A DNA stretch of 64,000 bases from contig JARGXX010000002.1 in the NCBI GenBank assembly GCA_030374765.1, positions 372,001-436,000 of the forward strand, read 5' to 3'. The position numbers were made by a program, and so were the translations under genes. The DNA comes from Agarophyton chilense. Its lineage: Eukaryota > Rhodophyta > Florideophyceae > Gracilariales > Gracilariaceae. Within the stretch, counting starts at the first letter, position 1. Each line of letters opens with the position of its first letter. Under the pieces are notes generated by a model that was given only the letters and a program-made list of their open reading frames with translations, made no database searches and was not told the DNA's origin. Positions 25,131-35,527 of this stretch are shown one piece after another.

Positions 25131-25952
25131 TCCTAGAAAACGGAACTGAGGCCCGGATTTTCTCATGAGCGTGTTTTTCGTTGCCTTGCCCGCCATGGCC
25201 AATGTCATACTCGCAGCTGAAAAGGTGGAAATAAAGTGAAATCTTCGTGAAGGTGGCTTCCAACGACTTAGGCATTTCTAACTCTTGCGCCTTAATATGA
25301 GTCTTGCTCCTATTAGGGGGATTCATTGCCCGGCAGATTGGTCGAATGAGCGGGTCGTATATGTGTGAGCCCAGCACTCCTGGTTATTTTTATATTTTAT
25401 CTGCGTTTTTTCTATTAAGATAGGGGGTTTACTGTAGTAGTCTACACTTTCTAGTGGTTCGGCGATCTCTCCTTGCAGCTCAGCAAGTCCTCCCCAATCG
25501 GGTTTTGGGGCTATAAGTCTTTTCCGCTGTCACGTGCTACTATTCTCTTTGGAAGTTGGGCCGCTTTACCGACTGTAGATTTACCCACCCTGCGTGTTCA
25601 AAAGCTCTACTGCCGCTGTTGATATCTGTTCATTCTTACTTCACGTCTTCTCGCCCCTTCACAGGGTTGTTTCTGTTTCGTTTCCTTTGTCTCTCGTTCC
25701 GTATGCTCCACTGGCCCTACAGCGTGCCCTTTTTCGCTTTTTTTCACTCTCGGGGTTGACTACCGCCTTGGCACCAATATTATTTGACCTACTCCTTCCA
25801 CTCGACGATTTCCGCTTGTGTTGCACGTTTGCCTCCAGCTTACAACCTGGCTTCGTCATGCATTCCCTGGGAGAATGTGATTCTGTGCTACCACCCAAAG
25901 GGGAAGATATCAAACTTCTTCGAGTTGTTTAGTCTCTGGACGCTTCAACACA
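25131..25952 (+). repeat. 3' LTR of element A (approximate)
   Basis: Same orientation and sequence type as 3,972-4,800. It ends CTTCAACACA, followed by GAGAC. The left boundary is where similarity to the 5' copy starts (GGAACTGAGG against GGAACTCCGAGG). Confidence 0.6.
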
Positions 25953-26849
25953 GAGACTTAAGAGACCCCCTACTGCTAAATGCATCACCGTGATAAAGGG
26001 ATACTGAAAGATGAAATCAAAAGCGACCATAGCGCACGCTGTAAGCAGCTCGCAATCACCTGATCTCAGGTACAGTATCACCACCTTTTTGCATAAGTCC
26101 GGTATTGACGCTAGCGCGGACGATTGTTGGTACCAGAGTGGCATCGACCTTCTTTTCGTACGCCTTGAAAAGATTCTGTGGCATTCTGTGTGCATCTGAA
26201 TCGAAAAACAGAAACCACGATGAAGTCGTGATACGGCAGTCATAAGCTTTCGCTTGAGAGATACCCAACTACGGGAAGATATGAGAAAATAATTCATTAA
26301 AAGATCTGGAAATCAGAAATCTAATTTTCCAGAACTGTATTTGGTGTGTGCGTATGAGGTACCATTACCAGATATTTTATTTGGCACGCGCGGATGCAGT
26401 ACTCGTTAGTAGTTTCTTCGCCTAGTGGCTCATTGAAAAGCACAAGGCCAAAGTGAGAGCGGTGAAGGACAACAAACGAATCATCAGCTTATGGAGTTTT
26501 GAAAATTTTAAGTGGTTTATCGAAAAGAGGTACCTAGGGTACCAGTTTCTTATCCATATCGAACTCTAGCTATCATTCGGAGGAAGCTCTCAAAGGTTGG
26601 GTGTTTCCCGCCTTTTTCTGGTGTCTTCTGTTGCGTCTGTATAGTTTCTTGTTGATTTCTTTCTTCTTTTGTGTTTTTGCAAGGCGTTTCGAGCCGATCT
26701 CGTGTATATCACGTACCTCTCCACAAAGAATATCATCTCGGACGGACAAGTATCATTACCTTCATCTTGTCTCCCTTGGTCATCCGTTTCCACGCTACTT
26801 CTTCCCAAGAACCATCGCTCGCAAGACGACATCCATGCTTTTCAATTAG
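25953..26849. other. No recognisable gene
   Basis: Minus-strand reading frames at 25,929-26,297 and 26,056-26,268 have no family resemblance that I can support. Probably decayed mobile DNA. Confidence 0.4.
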
Positions 26850-27240
26850 TCATTGTGGGTAGCCATTGCTATGGTGCAAGGCCAGAAGATAAAGCGACAC
26901 GAAGACGTTCGATTTCGTTCCCTCTAGGGGGTAGCACAACTTGTTGAACAACGGAGCCTCTCCAAAAATGCAAGACGAAAACGGGGTGTACGTCGGAGGT
27001 AATTCGCCACAGCGGACGGGGAGAGTGGTTGGGGACGGATGGACGGGTCCAAGGGTCTTGGTTAAGGTGGTAGTCGGCCCCGAGAGTGGGGAAATGAAAA
27101 GGGTATCACCAAGTAAAGCGAACGAAGTGAGAGATACAAAAGCCGAACAAAGAAATGGAAACAACCCTATACAAGGGCCGTGATGTCCCCTGTAGAGGAT
27201 GAGTTCGGAGCCAATGACGGCGTCTCGGCGAGACTGGTTG
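26850..27240 (-). repeat. LTR fragment related to the element A LTR
   Basis: Read on the minus strand it has GGGTTGTTTCCATTTC, CACTCTCGGGGCCGACTACC and CTACCCCCTAGAGGG, in the same order as 25,665-25,910 (GGGTTGTTTCTGTTTC, CACTCTCGGGGTTGACTACC, CTACCACCCAAAGGGG). No internal element sequence is attached, so it is a solo or truncated LTR. Confidence 0.55.
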
Positions 27241-28506
27241 ACGTGAAAGAGTCGGAAAAGACGAAGTGGTTGATATTTATTAAAAGATGATTGTGCTCTT
27301 TTACTTAGCAAATGCTAGAACCAACAAACACTACTAAAGTACGATAAGAACCATCGATCACGCCGTCGGCCAGCAACGGCGGTAGATAACTGTCAGGCAC
27401 GGCGCTTTCCTGACAGAGTCCGGCGACACTGGCGGAAAAGTCTGCCAAGATCTCCACAATCGTCTGTATCCGAGTATAGAATGTCTACGTGAAATCAGCT
27501 CCGACATCTGGATGTAGCGCACTCGCAATACGGAGTATGTCTTACAAACTAACTTGAAGCTTGTTTTCACTCTTCATTCATTTTCTTCTTTCGTTTTTGT
27601 AGAGAGGGTTTATACGGGTGAAAATATTCTGCAAATAGAAAGCTGATGTACGAGCTACTGAAACGAGGTTGTCATCATGCCGACAGTTAGTTACCGAAAT
27701 TGCTTTGAAACGTTTTCATGTAACGATCGGAGCGTCCAGCAGGGGATCCGTTTGTTGTTCGTATATTTTTACCCTTTTTATCTTCCATACCTTTACTCGG
27801 CATCCCATCACCTCTATTCTCTCTGCTGTTTTTTAATCTTGGTTTAATTGAATGCTTGTATCAGACATATATTGTTCATCTCGAGTAAACCAATGATTAA
27901 TATTTCATGCTTCTTAAACAAGCAGTCGCTTTGTGATCCTTAACCGAATTTTTGGTAGATTGGACATTCAGCAGATCCTATCCATCGTGTTGTGCTACCA
28001 TGTATTTGAGATGCTGGTGTCGTTACAATGTATTTCTCTTTGTACAAGGTCCATTAATTCTTCAATGTAGCGCCATAATAAAAACGTTTTCGGGTTGCTC
28101 TTTCTTTGAATGGTGGGTATTATAGAAAATTATTGGTCTGGTTTGGTGTGATGACAAAGATCTAAAAAATAGCGTTTTATTGAGCGGTAATAAGCTCTTC
28201 GTTGGCCCTTGGACGATGAGTCCGAGAAGCGTGAGAAAAGCTCAAATTTGACCGTTGTCAAAGCTGTTTGCGATGGTGCCCGTGACTTATGATTCGAAGG
28301 AACCTCTCCCCAAAAAACCTAGCGCCCGTTGGCTGGGGTCAATTATGTTATTAGTGTACTACGTTCAACATTTACAGCTCTCATGTGCATAGTGACACTC
28401 ATTGCCGAATCATTAAAGGTATGAAGAATGATTTGTACATTTCGGATGTGACTAGTTTTTCTAGAAACGTACAACACGGTTAATGCGCAAAAAGCATTTT
28501 GGTTTA
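27241..28506. other. No recognisable gene
   Basis: AT-rich stretch with many stops on both strands. I see no supported coding region. Confidence 0.4.
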
Positions 28507-28523
28507 GGAGCCATCTCAAAATG
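28507..28523 (+). repeat. 17-base motif shared with 55,493-55,509
   Basis: GGAGCCATCTCAAAATG occurs identically in both places, and the bases just upstream are also similar (AGCATTTTGGTTT here, AGCACTATGGTAT there). It may be an end motif of a dispersed DNA transposon or MITE. Confidence 0.5.
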
Positions 28524-28682
28524 CACTCTCGGACGCTGCAAGTGGAATTGGAAAAAACATCCGTCGAGGCATTCCCTCTCATTCGGTCGCAAAGAGAGAC
28601 GTACTCCTCGCCCCAAATGGCATCTGCTTTCCCACCGGACCCCATGGACCTCAAGCAACTGCCCATCTCACTGACTACCTCC
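28521..28682 (+). pseudogene. Probable 5' part of a Myb/SANT-like transposon gene, cut by element 1
   Basis: An open stretch runs into the 5' LTR of element 1 (ending PMDLKQLPISLTTS). On the far side of the element a similar Pro/Ser/Thr-rich frame continues (PPTDEFQNSPTAASPAQAPT, from about 40,470) into a charged DNA-binding-like region. The five bases on either side of element 1 are CCTCC and CCACC, which fits a 5-base duplication with one later change. The joining is inference. Confidence 0.4.
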
Positions 28683-29598
28683 TGTAGAGCAACGCCCAGA
28701 TAGCGCATACTTGAAGATGCAACTCATAGAATGAGGGTTGAACCCTCCGAGGGTTATGACTATGATCCCCTCTAAGGTGTGCTGAGGTGGCACGGTTTTC
28801 TGGTTAGAGTTCGCCTATGAAGGGAAGATTCGGATGGCCCATGGTTGGATTGGCCCCGTGATACACGTGGCTTAACTCCGGCACCGATTTTCGGATATTT
28901 GTTAGAACGTTGGACTTTTGGGCCCTGACAGTGGGATCTCCACGTGTAGGGCCCTGAGAAGGTGTGCACTACTGTAGAGTTTAGTTAGTGGGCCCTACTT
29001 AGGGAGACGAGATCTGACAGTCCGAAGCTCAGAGTAAAGGGTAACCAAGGTTGGTCTTCGATACCTTTAGAGGTTCTTCGTCGCCATCGTTTCGGACTTA
29101 CAACCCGGAACGGGCTCTGGTTAGCAACGCCTGCGTAGGGACACGACTCCACTTGGAGAGTGCCCACGTTTGGGTTCCGTGCAACCACCCCCTTGGGACC
29201 GCTCAGACGACCTGCGTGCACGATACCCCGTGGGGGTTCTGCTTACTTGTTGCGTGCTTTTTGTGTTTCCTTTCGAGGACAGGTTTTCGCCCCTGTATTG
29301 GGTTTCTTTTGTTGTTTCGCCCCTTTTCTGGTTCTCGGGTCCGGTGCCTGTTAGTGCCCGACCCTCGCCCCGTTTTTCCTCTTCGCCGGATTTTCCCCCA
29401 TTCTTTGGGATACCCATACCCATTCCCGATCCAACGGTTTCTACCCCTCACCTCCGTCGGTACTGCCGGAATCCCCCGTGGGAGTTACACCCCACACTAC
29501 GGGTGGAACGGAGGGCTCTGTCTCTGAGTCTGCCTCCCCCAGGGAGCAAGGCTTCGAACACCTTGAAAGCACTTCCCGTCGCCGGGTTTTGCTCCACA
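28683..29598 (+). repeat. 5' LTR of element 1 (916 bases)
   Basis: TG...CA bounded and the same length as 39,548-40,463. It carries the promoter and polyadenylation signals of the element by family rule, but I see no certain TATA box. ORFs inside it (for example 29,051-29,527) recur in every LTR copy and are not genes. Confidence 0.95.
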
Positions 29599-29600
29599 AG

Positions 29601-29618
29601 TGGTCTCCCGACTTAGAA
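29601..29618 (+). other. Primer-binding site of element 1
   Basis: TGGTCTCCCGACTTAGAA starts two bases after the LTR. Its complement would be a tRNA 3' end (GTCGGGAGACCA). I cannot say which tRNA. The same site occurs in element 2 and, degenerate, in A and B. Confidence 0.75.
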
Positions 29619-29825
29619 TCCGTTCTCGGACTTTTGGGTTGGTCATCCACGTGTTGGAATATCTCTTGGAAGAGGAAGCACCGTCGTGAAGATTTGTTGT
29701 AGTGGTCCCCTTTGGAAATGGTGGAATTGGTTTTTATTTTTGTTTTGTGTTACGTCATCCGTTCTCCGGGAATCTCGTGATCGAATTTCATCGTTACCCC
29801 GAATCGTCGGTGTCGTGTCTGCAGC

Positions 29826-31856
29826 ATGTCGCCGCCTACCCGTGGTTCCAGGACTGGATCGAACCGTCAAGCGGATTCAGTGCCCCCGGCCCCGCCTAGG
29901 TCGAAAAGCTCAATTCCCGAAGTCCGGAACGATTCCGGTATCGATCCGGACACTCGGAGAGCACCCTCAGTGGTTTCAGGTCCTCGAGAGGTCGTGGCTG
30001 TGGGCCCAGCTCCAGTGGTGGAGACCCCCTCAGCAGCACCCCGAAGTCGGGCCGACCCTGAATTACAGCGCCTGGAGGCTCGAATCGATATCGCCAACGC
30101 GGCTCACGTCGAGCTCCTTCAGGAGGTTACTACCCTCCGCCGCAAGGTGGAGGACGCCCAGGTGCGGGTAGTCGCCGATGACCTTCGTAGCCTGAGGAGG
30201 GATGTGAACTCCTTTTTGGAAAGCTTTGGTACCCCTGAGGTCTTTATCCAGGAGTACCGGAGCGTCGTGGAGGAACACCGCGTGCAAGCGGAACGCTTCC
30301 GAGCTCGGCTGGACACCCTCGAGGCCATTATCCGTATGGACGGAGACACAGAAGCCTCGAAGGATAAACCCGACGTTGCGGAAGACGAAGAACACCGCTC
30401 CGCTAAACGGGACCGCCACAAGTCCAAGAAGAGGGTTCACCTCCAAGAGGATTTATCGGATTCCGATCCCAATCGCTTGTCATCGAGTTCGTCCTCCGAA
30501 TCTTCGGATAGTGAAGATGGACGCCGGTCATCCCGGGCGACTCGGTCGAAGGCTACTCACACCTCTCAAGGGACAATCCGTACCCGGAAGAAGGGTTGGA
30601 AACACCTTGGATTGAGGGAGCTGAAGCCGACGAATCCTCTCTATCGGAAGCTGCAATCGTACCGCTATTACCGGTTGGATAACCCTTCGGGAGATCGAAC
30701 ATCCCGCGGAACGGGTAAGGTCAAGGACTACATCAAAAGGCTGAGCATCACCCTACAGAAGAGGGAGTTCACAGGAACAGACCCAATTCTGGTGCTCGAT
30801 TTCCTTGCGAGGTTCGTCCAGGAGGCTGACATCCTCGGTATGAGTGAAGCGCAAGCGTATCTTGCATTAACCTATTTCCTAAAGGGGATGGCTGAAGACC
30901 AGTTCAACTCCGTCCGTGGATCATCCCGAGCCTCGGAAGGGGGAGTCACGTGCTGGCCCGAAGCGGTGCAGTACCTCTTGAGGTCATACGCTACTGGAAA
31001 TGCGATTCAGGAAGCAATCTTTGCATTAAGGGATACGCGGCAGAAGCCGATGGAAACCAAAACGGTGTATCCTACTCGCTTGAATAAAGCGTTTCACCGA
31101 TGCGGGAATGTATTCCCCGCCTACAAGAGATGCACCATGTTTGTGGATGGTTTGGACCCCTCGATAAGGGCATTGGTTGCCCGACATCGGGAAGAGAAGC
31201 GCAAGCTGACCTTCTTGGAACTGGTTCAGTACGCCCAGGCTGAGGGGGATACTCTCCGTGCCCGGCAGAACCGAAAGAGTCGGCCGACACGTGCACTCCT
31301 CGCCGATGGAGGTAACTCGTCTTTGTCACTCGCAAGAGGCCCTGCCCCTGTGGGGGTCAATGATAACATTCACTTCATGGGAAGTAACCCCGAATCTATG
31401 GGTACGTCTGAGTTGCCGTCGACATCCGCTCCGACTACGGATGAAGACCCTGCGCTCTATACCCAAGGACGGAGGGTGCCAGCCGCATCGCTACCTTTTG
31501 CGAATACCGCTGCTCGGTTCTCTCGCCCCGGATGGAGGGATACAGCACCACGTCGCGTGGATTCACGTCCACAACCGAACCCGGCAGAGCTGATTTGCTA
31601 TTTGTGTTACCTCCGTGGTCACAAAGCACCAGACTGCACATTTCCCCTGCTGGAGGGTTCACGAATTATCGCTCAGTACGAGGCTCTGACCCCTGAGGAG
31701 AAAGCTCGAGTCCCGAGTAGGTCCTATGAGGAACAAAGGATACTCCGAGCTCACCTTGCTGACAGGGATACAGAACTTGTACCCGCGAACGGGGAACAAC
31801 CGGTCCCCTTCGAGGCAGCTGCACCGAATTCGGTGGGGTCCGCTTCGAAAAACTAA
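29826..31856 (+). CDS. gag: Gag polyprotein of element 1 (676 aa)
   Basis: Structural protein of the virus-like particle. The start at 29,826 is chosen because element 2 has an ATG at the equivalent place and its Gag is then exactly the same length. Seen in order: a basic/Pro-rich N terminus; a probable coiled coil around residues 80-175 (Leu/Glu/Arg rich); an acidic Ser-rich run near 220-240; the capsid-like core around 295-480 (LVLDFLARFVQEADILGMSE, RLNKAFHRCGN, DGLDPSIRALVARHREE); and a CCHC zinc knuckle at 591-604 (CYLCYLRGHKAPDC, CX2CX4HX4C) that would bind RNA. The frame is fully open, so this protein may still be made. It ends at a TAA directly behind a slippery-looking site. Confidence 0.93.
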   Translation: MSPPTRGSRTGSNRQADSVPPAPPRSKSSIPEVRNDSGIDPDTRRAPSVVSGPREVVAVGPAPVVETPSAAPRSRADPELQRLEARIDIANAAHVELLQEVTTLRRKVEDAQVRVVADDLRSLRRDVNSFLESFGTPEVFIQEYRSVVEEHRVQAERFRARLDTLEAIIRMDGDTEASKDKPDVAEDEEHRSAKRDRHKSKKRVHLQEDLSDSDPNRLSSSSSSESSDSEDGRRSSRATRSKATHTSQGTIRTRKKGWKHLGLRELKPTNPLYRKLQSYRYYRLDNPSGDRTSRGTGKVKDYIKRLSITLQKREFTGTDPILVLDFLARFVQEADILGMSEAQAYLALTYFLKGMAEDQFNSVRGSSRASEGGVTCWPEAVQYLLRSYATGNAIQEAIFALRDTRQKPMETKTVYPTRLNKAFHRCGNVFPAYKRCTMFVDGLDPSIRALVARHREEKRKLTFLELVQYAQAEGDTLRARQNRKSRPTRALLADGGNSSLSLARGPAPVGVNDNIHFMGSNPESMGTSELPSTSAPTTDEDPALYTQGRRVPAASLPFANTAARFSRPGWRDTAPRRVDSRPQPNPAELICYLCYLRGHKAPDCTFPLLEGSRIIAQYEALTPEEKARVPSRSYEEQRILRAHLADRDTELVPANGEQPVPFEAAAPNSVGSASKN

Positions 31857-31912
31857 ACTTGGGAGTCTCCCCTGCGGGAGGGGCGTCTTCTAAGCCGGAG
31901 TTGAAGACGCCC
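31847..31912 (+). promoter_or_regulatory. Possible -1 ribosomal frameshift site between gag and pol
   Basis: The last sense codons of gag are AAA AAC followed by TAA, preceded by G: heptamer GAAAAAC at 31,847-31,853. The pol frame is -1 relative to gag and is open across this point. Downstream there is a short hairpin (CTCCC 31,867-31,871 with GGGAG 31,876-31,880) and a perfect 10-base-pair stem (GGGCGTCTTC 31,881-31,890 with GAAGACGCCC 31,903-31,912). The heptamer is not the canonical A AAA AAC, so efficiency is uncertain. Confidence 0.55.
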
Positions 31913-33223
31913 GAGGCGCTCCAGCTTCGCTCCCCAGCTGTGACTATCCTTTCAAGGAAAACGGCTGACACCGACGTTAAATCGGGATACTTTAGTGTCC
32001 TCCGTCGCCCGTGGATACGGTCCCGTAATCTCCGTATTCCAGATCGAGTTATGGTAATGGCCAAGCGGAATGATAAAGTATTCGCCGACTTCGGCCTGTC
32101 CAACCAGTTTATGGTTCGTCAAATATCTGTCCTGGATACAGGAGCCGCTCCCAACTTAAATCATGTTGAATTGTTACCCCCGCTGCTCCGGGTTCAAGTT
32201 CGTACCGGTCCACGTTTGGATATCGCCGATGCGAACAACAACCCGCTACGGACACTGGGTACAATTTCCCTCATGGTGAGGTTCGGCTCCTATCTCGTTC
32301 AGCTAGAGTTTATTGTATGCAAGTCACTTGCAGCACCAGTCTTACTGGGTTGTGACTTTTGTGACCGCTTCGTGGAAGCCATCCGTCCTCGGAATAGAAC
32401 TGTGGAACTGGAAGACGGGTCTACGATCCCAATCGTTCGTAAACCCTTACAGGGAGCAGCGCGAACACGCGTTCCTCTCCCTGTCGCGCAGGAATCTGTG
32501 AAGAAGGACCCGGTGTCTACACGGGTAAAGGTTGCGAAGTCAGTGGCTATCCCGCCAGAAACCCAGGTTTGGGTCACAGTTGTTACCAAGCAAATTGGTG
32601 TGCATGTGGTACAACCGAACCCGTCTCTGTATACGCGGCGTCAACTCGCCCTTGCGAATGGGGTTGTCTCCGTGGAACCGGATAAACCTTTCAAGGTTTT
32701 GGTAGCCAACTTTGGAAAGACAACGCCGCATTTGGTCAAACACCAGACCCTGGGTTCTGTTCTTCCACACCCGCATGCGGTCGTACCTACAAATATCTCT
32801 ATCGCAGAGGTCCTTGGTGTGGCGGACCCTAAGGAGGGGGAGGACACTGCCGAAATCGCGGATGACGGTGAGCATACGACTGCAGCTCCACACGCTGAAC
32901 ACTTTAAACCTCAGAAGGTTACGGCCCCTATCACAGGAGCAGACCAGACGGATCCTGTTCAGGAATTGGAGAAATGGGATCTCAACCATGTACCCGCATC
33001 TCATCGGGAGAAGCTGAGGCAGATGCTTCGTGAATTTACCCCCATGTGGGGTGGTTACCTTGGAACTATTGGGACTACAGAACACCGCATCGACTTGTTA
33101 CCGAACACTCGGCCTATTGCCCAACACCCTTACAGGGCTGGACCGAAAGCTCGGGAAGAGGAGAAATCTCAGGTGGAGAAGATGCTTAAAGCGGGCGTAA
33201 TTGAACCTGCCCAGTCCGCTTAG
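31859..33223 (+). pseudogene. pol: pol of element 1, first part: protease to the start of RT
   Basis: 454 codons in the -1 frame relative to gag, open back into the gag end. The aspartic protease active site DTGA is at 32,135-32,146 (VLDTGAAPNLNHV). Downstream are CDFCDRFVEAIR and TIPIVRKP, then the leader of RT (HRIDLLPNTRPIAQHPYR). It ends at TAG 33,221-33,223. The same frame continues directly with ASPVVLVPKPDG, a place where RT proteins of this family usually have a Trp before ASPVV, so the amber codon is most simply a TGG-to-TAG change. Without readthrough the copy makes no full RT. Confidence 0.9.
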
Positions 33224-35527
33224 GCCTCACCAGTGGTGTTAGTTCCGAAACCGGATGGATCGTGGCGTTTCTGCATCGATTACAGACGCCTGAACGAGGT
33301 AACCATTAAGGATGTGTACCCAATCCCTCGGATGGACGAATACATCGACTCCCTTGGGAGCGCTACTGTTTTCTCTACCCTCAACGCCAATTCGGGGTAC
33401 TGGCAAGTCCCTAGTAGGGAGGAAGATCGAGACAAAACGGCTTTCGTGTGTCATCAAGGACTTTTCCGATTCCGGAGGATGCCTTTTGGGTTGACAAATG
33501 CCCCCGCAACGTTTCAACGGGCGATAGACATTCTGTTGGCTCCATTCAAGTGGAGGACGTGTCTAGTGTATTTAGACGACATTATTGTCTTCTCCAACAA
33601 CCTGGATGTCCACCTCGAACACGTCAGGGACGTAATGAAGATACTCCGCGACGCGGGAATCACCTTGAAACTCAAGAATTGCGAGTTTTTCACCGATTCG
33701 GTTAAGTATCTGGGTCATATCATCCGTCTCGGACAGCTTTCAATCAATGAAGTACGAGTGAAATCCTTGAAGGAAGCAAAACACCCGAACACTGAAACGG
33801 AGTTGCGATCCTTCTTAGGTCTGTGTAACGTGTATCGCCGATTCGTCCCGAACTTTGCGGATATTTTAACCCACCTCAACAGGCTCCTGACGAATGGACA
33901 ACCAGTTGAACTGGAACCTTTTGGCGACGCGGAAGCGTCTGCCTTCACGGCACTGGTGAATGCCGTAACATCACCGCCAATCTTGGCTCTACCCAATCCT
34001 GGGCTCCCTTACGAAGTGGACACCGATGCTAGTGCAAACCAAGTAGGGTGTGCACTGTTCCAATCCTTTGAGGATGGTGAACGTCGCCCTATTGGGTACT
34101 GGTCACGTTCCCTGAATGTCCATGAAAGGAACTACTCGGTCTCCGAGAAAGAAGGTTTAGCCGTTGTGTGGGACTTAGCTACAATTCGCCCCTATCTGAT
34201 GGGTACTCGTTTCAAAGTCCATACGGAACACGCATGCTTGCGTTGGCTCCTGGAGATCTCAGAATCCTCGGGCCGCCTTATGCACTGGCGTCTCCGACTG
34301 TCGGAATTCGACTTTGAGATCCTGTACAAGAAAGGGAAGCTGAACACTCAGGCTGATGCACTATCCCGCTTGGGAACCACAGCGGAAACGGAACCCTACG
34401 AGGACGATGACATCCCATGTTTTATAGTATCGGACCTCGAGGGAGGAGCTCAACCGCTGACGGATGATGTTTGTGACGATATACTCGTCAACGAGAGTCT
34501 GGATTTGCCGACCGGCTCTTTTATACCTATCTCTCCAGAGGAGATGATACGCGAGCAACAGCTCGACCCATTCTGTACACGGATTCGGGCTCGCCTCAAC
34601 GGAGGATTTCAGTTACCTTTCGAGGACGACGATCAGGGTTACCTAATCAGGACCGTTGGACCTCGCCCGAGAATAGTGGTGCCGCACACCCTACAACAGA
34701 GGGTATTACACCTCACTCACTATGTGAAGGTTGGCACCCACCCCGGGGGAAGAAAACTGTACGTCCCGTTGAGAAGGGACTTTTACTGGCCTGCAATGGC
34801 ATTCGATTGTTACGCCGTCAGACGGGCCTGCGCCAATTGCGCCAAAAATGACGTCAAACTTCGGAAGCACTCTAAGAAGCTGACGCTGTTCCCGGCACGG
34901 GCTCCACTCGAATTCGTGGCCATAGACATCCTAGGGGAGTTTATCAGAACGCCCCGAGGTCATCGGTATCTGCTTGTCATTTCTGACAGATTTTCTAAGT
35001 TAACGAGAACTGTGCCGCTGAAGCGGATCACCGCCGCTACAGTCGCGCAAGCATTCGTGACCCATTGGGTGTTCGTATATGGACCGCCGGTGCAGTTGTT
35101 ATCCGACAACGGAGGGCAATTCGCATCCAAGTTCTTTCAGGATGTATGTCGAATCCTTGATGTAAGGAATTTATTTGTTACTCCGTATCACCCTCAGGGG
35201 AATGGCCAGGTGGAGAGGTTTAACCGCACGATACTCAACGCTTTGAGATCGTATGTTGCGGATCACCCCCAAAAATTGGGACTTGTACACAGACGCTATC
35301 ACGTATGCATACAACACCCAGGTACATCGGGTTACATCGTTATCCCCATTCGAACTGGTACTGTCGAGGACACCGCCGCCGGTCGCCATCGAGGCTCAAC
35401 CGACGCTGTCGACGTACCCGTCACCGGGATTGTACCGAGAAGCCTGGAAGGAGTGGCTTACGAAGATGGTGCCGATAGCCCGGAAAGCAATGGACAAAGC
35501 TCAACGCGCCTACAAGAAGGACTTTGA
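33224..35527 (+). pseudogene. pol: pol of element 1, second part: RT, RNase H, integrase core
   Basis: Open frame after the amber codon. RT: SWRFCIDYRRLNEVT, FRRMPFGLTNAPATFQRA, and the catalytic YLDD at 33,568-33,579. RNase H: EVDTDASANQVGCALF near 34,015, SVSEKEGLAVVW near 34,140, and VHTEHACLRWL near 34,220, where the usual catalytic Asp of TDH is Glu (relics A and B still have Asp). Integrase: HHCC finger around 34,700-34,845 (ending CANC), then catalytic AIDIL, LLSDNGG and GQVERFNR for the D,D,E triad. In the run CCCCCAAAAA at 35,266-35,275 one extra base shifts the frame, and the true continuation is the frame of 35,253-36,362. Confidence 0.92.

Larger units (their letters stand above)
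3972..25952 (+). mobile_element. Element A: decayed Ty3/gypsy chromovirus interrupted by element B
   Basis: Order on the + strand: 5' LTR (about 3,972-4,800), gag relic, pol relic (protease, RT, RNase H, integrase, GPY motif), chromodomain (about 11,760-11,900), purine tract, antisense aORF relic (12,090-13,680). The inserted element B (13,780-24,956) comes next, followed by a short possible continuation and a second same-orientation LTR (about 25,131-25,952) similar to the one at 3,972. Without B it would be about 10.8 kb, close to the 11.8 kb of element 1. Protein similarity to element 1 is clear throughout, but stops and frameshifts occur every few dozen codons. GAGAC stands just before 3,972 and just after 25,952, possibly the target duplication, although the LTR start no longer reads TG. 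The outer ends are approximate. Confidence 0.65.

Noticed and set aside
25929-26297. 122-codon minus-strand ORF as a possible recombinase piece
   Set aside because: No catalytic residues or convincing pattern; frame overlaps another equally open one.
28211-28240. Hammerhead-ribozyme-like string (GATGAGTCCG ... GAGAAAA)
   Set aside because: The core lacks the leading CTGATGAG and the CGAAA box, and no stem II closes between the two parts. Chance similarity.
29051-29616. ORFs of 148-158 codons inside the LTRs (also in the copies at 39,916, 56,333 and 62,405)
   Set aside because: They recur because LTRs are repeated. Frames cross the LTR ends differently in each copy and show no domain.
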